The position numbers were made by a program, and so were the translations under genes. A stretch of DNA of 64,000 bases from Benincasa hispida. Its lineage: Eukaryota > Streptophyta > Magnoliopsida > Cucurbitales > Cucurbitaceae. Of this stretch, positions 57,292 to 64,000 are shown in pieces. Location: contig NC_052351.1 in the NCBI RefSeq assembly GCF_009727055.1, positions 55,407,544-55,471,543 on the forward strand. The letters are read 5' to 3'. Within the stretch, counting starts at the first letter, position 1, and each line of letters starts with the position of its first letter. Below the pieces are notes generated by a model. That model was not told the DNA's origin and did no database searches. It was given only the letters and a program-made list of their open reading frames with translations.

Positions 57292-59669
57292 TGTTGGGTT
57301 TTTGTAGGGATTAAAGCCCACCGCAACGAAAAAAATTAGATCTAACTCTAATTTAATATCAAAGAGAGATAGCATTAGAAAACAAAGCTAGGCTAAACAT
57401 ATACATTCAAAAAAAAAAGTCATGCCTTGTTGAAAAACCTCGTTGGAAATAAATAACACTTCCAAAAAGCCTTCACCAGTATCCTCTATTGGGTTTTTTT
57501 GAGGCGGGATAGTGGGATCCCCTCTTCTTGGTTTGGGAGAAAAAAAAAATAGAAAAGTTCAGAGAGAAACTGTCTACCAAAGAGAGGTTTTTTTTTTCGT
57601 TAAAACCACACAAGAGTCAGAGGGAGAGGGAAAAAATCAGGGAGAAGACTCCATCTCCCTATAAAAAAACGTACTCCCCAACGTGGGGAGTTACCTATTT
57701 TCCCTCCCTTTTTTATTTAATTTTATTTATTAATTATAATAAATAAATCTAATATTAATTTATTTTAATTAATTAAATAATAATAAATATATTTAATTTA
57801 AATAAATAAATTAAATCAAATTTAATTTATTAAAAAATAAATTAAAAAATTATTAATTAATCAAATTAATTAATAATAATTAAATATCTCCTATATTTAA
57901 TTAAATGTGTATTAGAATCATGTTCTAATACATCTCTCTCACATAACCTATAGTTTCAATTCAATTAATTTAATCAAATCATATTTAATTAAATTAAATT
58001 AATTAATTCTCCAATTAATTAATCATTAAATTAAATATCATATATTTAATTTAACCTTATAATTGAATCACATTCAATTATCTTTCTATCATATAATCTA
58101 TAGTTTCAATTTAATTAATTTAATCAAATCATATTTAATTAAAATAATTAATTCTCCAATTAATTAATCATTAAATTAAATATCACATATTTAATTTAAC
58201 CTTATAATTGAATCACATTCAATTATCTTTCTTTCATATAATCTATAGTTTCAATTTAATTAATTTAATCAAATCATGTTTAATTAAAATATAATTAAAT
58301 TAAAATAATTAATTCTCCAATTAATTAATGATTAAATTAAATATCACATATTTAATTTAACCTTATAATTGAATCACATTCAATTTATCTTTCTCTCATA
58401 TAATCTATAGTTTTAATGTGCATCTTATGTGCATTATTTTTAGCCTATAGTTTTAATATGAAATTAATTCATATTACATTTAATATTTGAAATCCTTTAA
58501 ATATATAATTCTCCCATAAATTAATTTTTAAATCAAATTCAAAAATAAATTTATATCACAAAGTTTAATTAAATTATAAACTTTATATTATAATGTATCA
58601 ACACACATTATATTATTTTTCCTTAGTTAATTTGAACAATTCAAATTACTTTAATTTCTTCAATACCTTTTTTGAGCTACCAGTGGGACCTAATGGACCT
58701 ACAGATCAGAAGTTCCAACGATATGAGATTAATTGGCTAAACTCATTAATTGAGTTAATCAATATTCATTAACTGTGGGTACACTCCACTATAGACTCAC
58801 AGTTGAACTATTCCCATTGTAGATATATTTCTGTGTTCACGGATGTAGACCAATAACAACAAGTTAGTCTTTCACGAGTGTTCGTAACACCAACTAGGTT
58901 AAATTACCATTTTACCCCTAGGTTACTTCTAATGAACAACCTATTTGTGGTCCAACCAACAAACAGAGGTCCTTCTCAGGCCAATGAGAGGGCAGGGTCC
59001 TATGTTCAAAACCAGGAAGCACCACTTAAGGGAACATTCATCTACTTTCCTAAAGCAGAAAAAGAGTGAATTCCATCTTATGAAATTACGTTCCCAACTA
59101 TCCACTCAGTTTTGTCCCCAAAATGGTAGGCTTATTGAGTCGGCGAGTCAACCACTCTCACCCATACAAATCAAAGGACAATCCCTCGTGAACAGAAGTT
59201 CATAACTCACTTAGGATTGAGACTAAGTTGCCTAGGTTATCCTAGTGAAATATCAACCTAACTAGTCAACGGTGTTACAGCTAGGGGTTACTATTTTGCG
59301 GTTTGGTCTCATGCAAACTCATTGCATGGGATACCCCCACTCACATGTCTCCTACACGAACACGTTTAATCATTATGTTTGTATCAAATACAATGTGGGT
59401 CGTATCCATAGTGTTACAGGATAAGGTACCCAATCTTATCCCTATACTATAGACCCTTTAGGTTGTATCTTGAATAGTGATCTCTGTATGTCTCCACATA
59501 TAGCTCAAGACTCATACAACAACCCAAGATATTAGTTTATTGGATTAGAGTTATTTAGGCATGATTAACATAATATCAACAATAACGATTTATTGAAAAA
59601 ACATCAATAATAATTTATTAATGAACAGTCAAAAGTTACATTTACTATCTATGAGTTTTAGGACATAAA
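57292..59669 (-). repeat. Inverted LTR at the 3' end of element D
   Basis: The left end TGTTGGGTTTTTG touches the polypurine tract, and the right end is GAGTTTTAGGACATAAA. The LTR landmarks (CCTAGTGAAATAT, GTAGGCTTATTGAGTC, GGATAAGGTACCCAATC) run in minus orientation. An internal unit of about 150 bp is repeated three times (57949-58098, 58099-58243, 58244-58404). The 72-codon and 86-codon open frames inside are chance. Confidence 0.78.
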
Positions 59670-59680
59670 TAGGTATTGCT

Positions 59681-61601
59681 TATCTTGTATTTATCTTGCC
59701 TAAATAACCCTAATCCAATAAACTAACATCCTAGACTTTTGTATGAGTCTTGAACTGTATGTGGAGACATATGGGGATTAGTGATCAAGATACAATCTAA
59801 AGGGTGTATAGTATATGGATAAGGTTGGGTACCTTGTCCTGGTGACACTATGGATATGACCCATTTTGTATTCGATACAAATGCAATGATCCAACGCATT
59901 TGTGTAGGAGACATGTGAGTGGGGGTATCCTATGCAATGAGTTTTCATAAGACCGGACCATGAAAAAGTAACCAATAGATGTAACTTCATTGACTAGTTA
60001 GGTTTCTATTTCACTATGATGACCTAGGCAACTTAGTCTTAATCCTCAGTGAATTATGGACTCTTATTCATGAGGGATTTGTATAGGTGAGACTAGCCAA
60101 TTCACAGACTCAATAAGCCTACCATTTCGGGGACAAGACCAAATGGGGAGCTAAAAACATAAATTCACGAGATGAAATTCACCATTTCTTAACTTTAGGG
60201 TAAGTAGATGAGTGTTCTCTTAAGTAGTGTCTCCAGGATTTGAACAAAATAATTTTACTCCCTCACTAGCTCGAGAGGGATTTTTATTTGATGGTTGAAC
60301 CACAAATATGATGTTCATTAGAGGAGCACTGGTACTTAAGGATGTAGAGGTAACATTAGGGTAAAATAGTAATTTGACCCAATTGGTGTTATGAACACTC
60401 GTGAATTATTAACTTGCTGCTATTAGTCAATATCCGTGGACAAGAAATATATATGCAGTGAGAAAAGTGCAACTGTGGGTCTATAGTGGAGTCTACCTAC
60501 AACTAACAAATATTGATTAACTTGGTTAATGAGTTTAGCCAATTAATCTCATATCATTGGAGTTTCTGATCTGTAGGTCTATTAAGTCCCACTGGTAGCT
60601 CATAAAGGGTATTGAGGTAATTAAAGTAATTTGAAATGTTCAAATTTACTAAGGAAAAGAAAATAATGTATGATGATACATTATAATATAAAGTTTATAT
60701 TTTAATTAAATTTTATAATATAATTTTTTTTTAATTTGATTAAAAAATTGATTTAGTGGGATAATTAAATATTACAATGAGTTCAAATATTAAATTTAGT
60801 ATGATTCATATTACAACTTTATGTTAAAATTAATGCGCATTAGATGCACATTACAACTATAGGTAATATGAGAGAAAAATAATTGAATGTGACTCAATTA
60901 TAAGGTTAAATTAAATATGTGATATTTAATTTAATGATTAATTAATTGAAGAATTAATTAATTATTTAAATTAATTAAATTAAAACTATGGATTATGAGT
61001 GAGGGATGTATTAGAATATGACTCGAATGCACATTTAATTAAATATGAGATATTTAGTTATTAATTTTTGGAATGGAATATTTACGGAATCCCCATGAAT
61101 AGGATCAAACCTTGTTCCATGGTATTTACATTAGATTTCTCTTTCTTATTCTTAAGAAGTCTTCTAATTTATTTTTTAAATTAAATAAATTTATCGTTAT
61201 TTAATTAAATAAATTAAAATTATTTTAATTTATTAATTAAATAAATTAGTTATAACAAACTCCCAACGTAGGGAGTTATATGGGAGTGGGAAAGAGATAT
61301 TCTTCCTAAGTTCTTCTCCAGTTCTCTCTACATCACATAATTAGTTTTTTTTTTTTTTCTTTTTGCTTTTTGGTCTTATGAGATTTTTCTTTCTCCTTTT
61401 AGCTCACTAACCCCTAAGGAGAATGTTAGTGAAACCGAGGAGAATACTGGTGAAACCATGTTCACTTGATGCAATGGAATCAAGATCGTAGAAGTCGAGT
61501 CGTTAAAGGTTTCTATATTTTATTTCATCTGTTAATTTATTATTAAAATCTAAAAATGGTATGAATTTTTTTTCCGTTGCACTTGGAATTTTAACCGAGC
61601 A
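59681..61601 (+). repeat. 3' LTR of element D (5' tip missing)
   Basis: Matches the 5' LTR of element D from TATCTTGTATTTATCTTGCC onward, so about the first 115 bases are missing. It ends TTTTAACCGAGCA. A 120-bp stretch at about 61067-61185 (GGAATGGAATATTTACGG...) is absent from the 5' LTR and may be a small inserted element. Confidence 0.78.
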
Positions 61602-62400
61602 TTTTCATGATTTTAAATTTAGTCAAATGTTAAACTTAGAGGATTTTCAATTTTTGCAGTTTGCATGTTTTGGATGATGATTTATCGAGTTATTTAATTT
61701 TCTTCTATTTTTTAGGATACTCTGTTAAATGAATTTCATTTACTTACCTTTTAAAAAACTATTAATTTTATAGTATTTATTTGGTTTTATCAAATCATGG
61801 AAAATGTCATTTTGAAATGTATGCATGCATGTCTATAGTAACAGTCTAGTTTAAGTCTTAGAGAACCGTGTTGTTACGTTTTGAATTTCTCAAAGATCTA
61901 TTTGAATAAAATTGAAAGTTTAGAGATTTATTACACTTTTGAAATTTCATAAACTAAATATGTACAAAGCGTAGAGTTTATGACTAAATTTGTAATTTAT
62001 TCCCAACAAACAAAAGAAAAGACAAGTGAAACAAAAATTTTCAATTCATATTTTCAAAATTTTCTAAAGGGTAAAATTACCTTACATTTCATCCATTGTT
62101 GAACGCAATTTCTTTCTACCACATATATCTTTTTCAAAAAACTTGAAGATTTGAATTACATACCTTATTATCACTACATTATATGCCAATTGTTGAGCTA
62201 TATTCGTTTTGTCCAATAACAATATATATAAAAAATATGAAATACAATTTCTTTCATTTTTCAATTTATTTAGTACAATAGAGATGAAGGATTTAGAATA
62301 TAAATCTCATAATCGTTAGCACATTTTTTACATTTTTCATTTTTCAATTGTCTAAGAAGATGATGATTTTTTTTAATTGTTATTTTTAGGTTAAAAAACA
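61602..62400. repeat. Unclassified old repeat, right part
   Basis: AT-rich flank right of element D. No gene seen (the 60-codon minus-strand frame at 62082 has no family look). It is probably the continuation of the host repeat at 45456-45725. Confidence 0.35.
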
Positions 62401-62521
62401 TTCTTGGTTTCTACATTTTCGTGAAAGCAACAACTTAGTTCCTGAACTTTGGTTTATAAATATTTGGTCACTGTACTTTCAATTTTGTACCAACTTAGTA
62501 CCTAAATTTTAGTATGTAATA

Positions 62522-62836
62522 ATTTAGTCCCCGTTTGATAACCATTTGGTTATTGGTTTTTGTTTTTGAAAACTAAGTCTATTTCATGATTAACATCTTT
62601 CTTGAATATAATGGTTGAATTCTTAAACAAATTCCAAAAACAAAAACAAAGCGACTTGTTTTAGTTATCAAAATTTGGTTTGATTTTTTAAACCATTGGT
62701 GAAAAGTAAATAACAAAGGAAGAAATTTGGAGGTGAAATGAAATAAATTTGGAGGTGGAAGTAGTGTCTATAGACTTAATTTAAAAAAAAAAAACAAAAA
62801 CAAATAACAAAATGGTTACCGAACACGGACTTAGTT
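62522..62836. mobile_element. hAT-like MITE near eIF3e
   Basis: An element of about 298 bp (62531-62828) with related ends, CCGTTTGATAACCATTT and AAATGGTTACCGAACACGG. Imperfect 8-bp flanks (ATTTAGTC and ACTTAGTT, 6 of 8 equal) fit a hAT-type duplication. It is inside a foldback-like repeat. No ORF. Confidence 0.6.
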
Positions 62837-62976
62837 CTTATACTTTTAAATTTGTAACAAATTAGTTCTTAACAAAAAAAAAACATTCATAAAAAACTAT
62901 GTTAATTTTTATTATTTTGTGACGTAGACTTTGTAACTAATAAAAATATTGAGTATTTAATTAGTTTATCAATTTA

Positions 62977-63165
62977 TTTATGTAAGAAATCTTATTAAAT
63001 TTTCACATCAATTTCTATAAAAGGGATAAATCGTTGCAAATTTGAAATTATATAGACTAAATCGTTACATGCTAAAATTCAAGAACTAAATTTTTACAAA
63101 ATTGATCAAATTTAATTCTTATTATAGAAATTGATGTGAAGATTTAGTGAGATCTCTTACATAAA
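62977..63165. repeat. Foldback (inverted) repeat
   Basis: Arms of 43 bp at 62977-63019 and 63123-63165 with 4 differences, separated by 103 bp. Weaker inverted similarity extends outwards (TTGTAACAAATTAGTT near 62851 against CTAAATTGTTAC near 63212). This suggests a larger hairpin-type element of about 400 bp or more. No ORF. Confidence 0.65.
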
Positions 63166-63360
63166 TATATCCTTAAATTAATTAAAGAATCACAAATAAA
63201 AGTTCATAAACTAAATTGTTACTTCTATAAAAGTAATTTATCGCTTAAATCCAGATAGGGGTCAAAATAGTATTTCCGAAACTGTAAGGGTAAAATGGAT
63301 ATTAAGAAAAAGAATAATGGCCAAAACCTAAACTCAGAGACAGCCTTCTTCTGTGGCCGA

Positions 63361-63369
63361 TTAGGGTTT
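63361..63369. promoter_or_regulatory. Telo-box in the eIF3e 5' region
   Basis: TTAGGGTTT, the reverse complement of AAACCCTAA, lies 71 bases before the start codon. Telo-boxes are known in promoters of plant genes for ribosomal proteins and translation factors. A pyrimidine-rich stretch (63370-63405) follows, as is usual in the 5' leaders of such genes. No clear TATA box is seen. Confidence 0.6.
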
Positions 63370-63439
63370 TTATCCTCCTTCCTTCTCAAACCCCTCTGTT
63401 CTTTGTACCCTCAATAATCAAGCACAAAGCTTCACTACA

Positions 63440-63892
63440 ATGGCGGATTACGATCTAACTCCACGAATTGCGCCGAATCTGGACCGTCATCTTGTTTTCC
63501 CTCTCCTTGAGTTCCTCCAAGAGAGGCAGCTTTACCCCGATGAGCAGATCCTCAAGGCCAAAATCGAGCTTCTCAATAAGACCAATATGGTTGATTACGC
63601 CATGGACATCCACAAGTCACTCTACCACACTGACGATGTTCCTCAAGGCATGGGCAGTTCTTGGTTTTGATTTTATTGTTGGGTTTTTTTTGATATTGAT
63701 GTGTTTTGAGTCTGAGTTCGTGATGGAATTGGTGCAGATATGGTGGACAGAAGGGCGGAAGTGGTGGCGAGGCTTAAGGCTTTGGAGGAGTCTGCAGCGC
63801 CACTTGTTGCTTTTTTGCAGAATCCGGCTGCGGTTCAGGAACTGAGGGCTGATAAGCAGTACAATCTTCAAATGCTCAATGATCGTTATCAG
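63440..63892 (+). CDS. EIF3E: Translation initiation factor eIF3 subunit e, exons 1-2 (partial gene)
   Basis: The only intact host gene. Exon 1 is 63440-63647 and exon 2 is 63738-63892. Together they give the first 121 residues, and the gene continues beyond the window (intron 2 begins GTTGAG at 63893). The protein is the eIF3e/INT6 N-terminal domain: LTPRIAPNLDRHLVFPLLEF, LQERQLYPDEQILKAKIELL and MVDYAMDIHKSLYH in exon 1, then MVDRRAEVVARLKALEE and VQELRADKQYNLQML in exon 2. The PCI domain would follow outside. eIF3e is a subunit of the eIF3 complex that helps load mRNA on the 40S ribosome in the cytoplasm. The start is chosen because MADYDLTP matches family N-termini and the context ACAATGGC is good for plants. 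Exon phases fit (208 plus 155 bases make 121 codons). Confidence 0.95.
63648..63737 (+). other. EIF3E: eIF3e intron 1, apparent GC-AG type
   Basis: A 90-base T-rich intron ending TTGGTGCAG. Joining CCTCAAG to ATATGGTGG gives PQDMV, in line with the PQEMV form known in plant eIF3e. That requires a GC donor (AAG|GCATGG). A GT donor eight bases downstream (GGGCA|GTTCTT) also keeps the frame but would replace the conserved Asp with four new residues (GMGN). Confidence 0.7.
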
Positions 63893-64000
63893 GTTGAGTT
63901 TATGGCCTTAGATTTACGTCTGTTATTGTCAAATTGTGTTGTAGACTTTATCTCCCATAAACTGCTCTAATTTCATGGTTTGAACAGTTTTTTCTTTGTC

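Larger units (their letters stand above)
45726..61601 (+). mobile_element. Ty1/copia LTR retrotransposon D, with several insertions
   Basis: Plus strand: 5' LTR 45726-48637, primer-binding site, leader, gag from 50720, protease, integrase and RT, ending with RNase H at 57135 and a polypurine tract at 57281-57291. The LTR of matching orientation is found only at 59681-61601. An LTR in the opposite orientation (57292-59669) lies between. RT is cut by a MITE and a minus-strand LTR (53892-56236). Flanks TTTTCC (left) and TTTTC (right) may be a shifted 5-bp duplication, not exact. Confidence 0.8.

Noticed and set aside
63740..63970. Independent small gene starting at the internal Met of eIF3e exon 2
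   Set aside because: It is exon 2 of eIF3e read on into intron 2. Splicing after TATCAG at 63892 explains it.

Overview
The window is plant nuclear DNA. Almost all of it (about bases 1-62,400) is a nest of decayed LTR retrotransposons. One ordinary host gene lies at the right edge: the first two coding exons of translation initiation factor eIF3 subunit e, starting at base 63,440. The eIF3e protein, a telo-box in its 5' region, the copia and Tat/Athila retroelement lineages and hAT-like MITEs all point to a flowering plant, most likely a eudicot. I lean towards a cucurbit because the LTR sequences look familiar, but that is only an inference.

Layout, left to right. 1-7518: copia element A on the minus strand, with a gag deletion and a truncated 5' LTR. 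7519-9006: a second minus-strand LTR. 9039-10323: an LTR of another family with its tRNA-Met primer site. 10577-21448: a minus-strand Ty3/gypsy Tat-type element. Its pol is at 17003-21448, and an antisense ORF resembling the 'putative gypsy type transposon' family (PF04195-like) is at 10577-12604. This element is split by an Athila-like element lacking pol (13117-16842). 21449-24500: a copia LTR of the B family with a piece of inverted LTR inside it. 24500-25359, 45191-45725 and 61602-62400: pieces of an older AT-rich repeat that served as host for later insertions. 25360-45190: copia element B, complete with both LTRs and a perfect TATGA target duplication, split by complete copia element C (31559-41483). 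45726-61601: copia element D, which carries a solo LTR with an AGATT target duplication, a hAT-like MITE, another LTR inside reverse transcriptase, and an inverted LTR at its 3' end. 62400-63250: a foldback repeat with a second hAT-like MITE. 63250-64000: the eIF3e 5' region and gene.

No retroelement here is coding-competent. Catalytic residues of protease, integrase or reverse transcriptase are lost in most copies, and stop codons are frequent. What has survived better is non-coding: the four copia elements share a long leader block, and several leaders or LTRs hold clusters of short CpG-containing words (TAAACGATCG/CGATCGTTTA types). Several junctions do not fit simple integration. Two nested insertions are flanked by long direct repeats of host sequence (217 and 137 bp) instead of 5-bp target duplications. 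One polypurine tract is followed by an LTR in the wrong orientation, which creates a roughly 2-kb head-to-head inverted repeat. These rearrangements are the most unusual content of the window. I found no evidence of a new multi-gene system.
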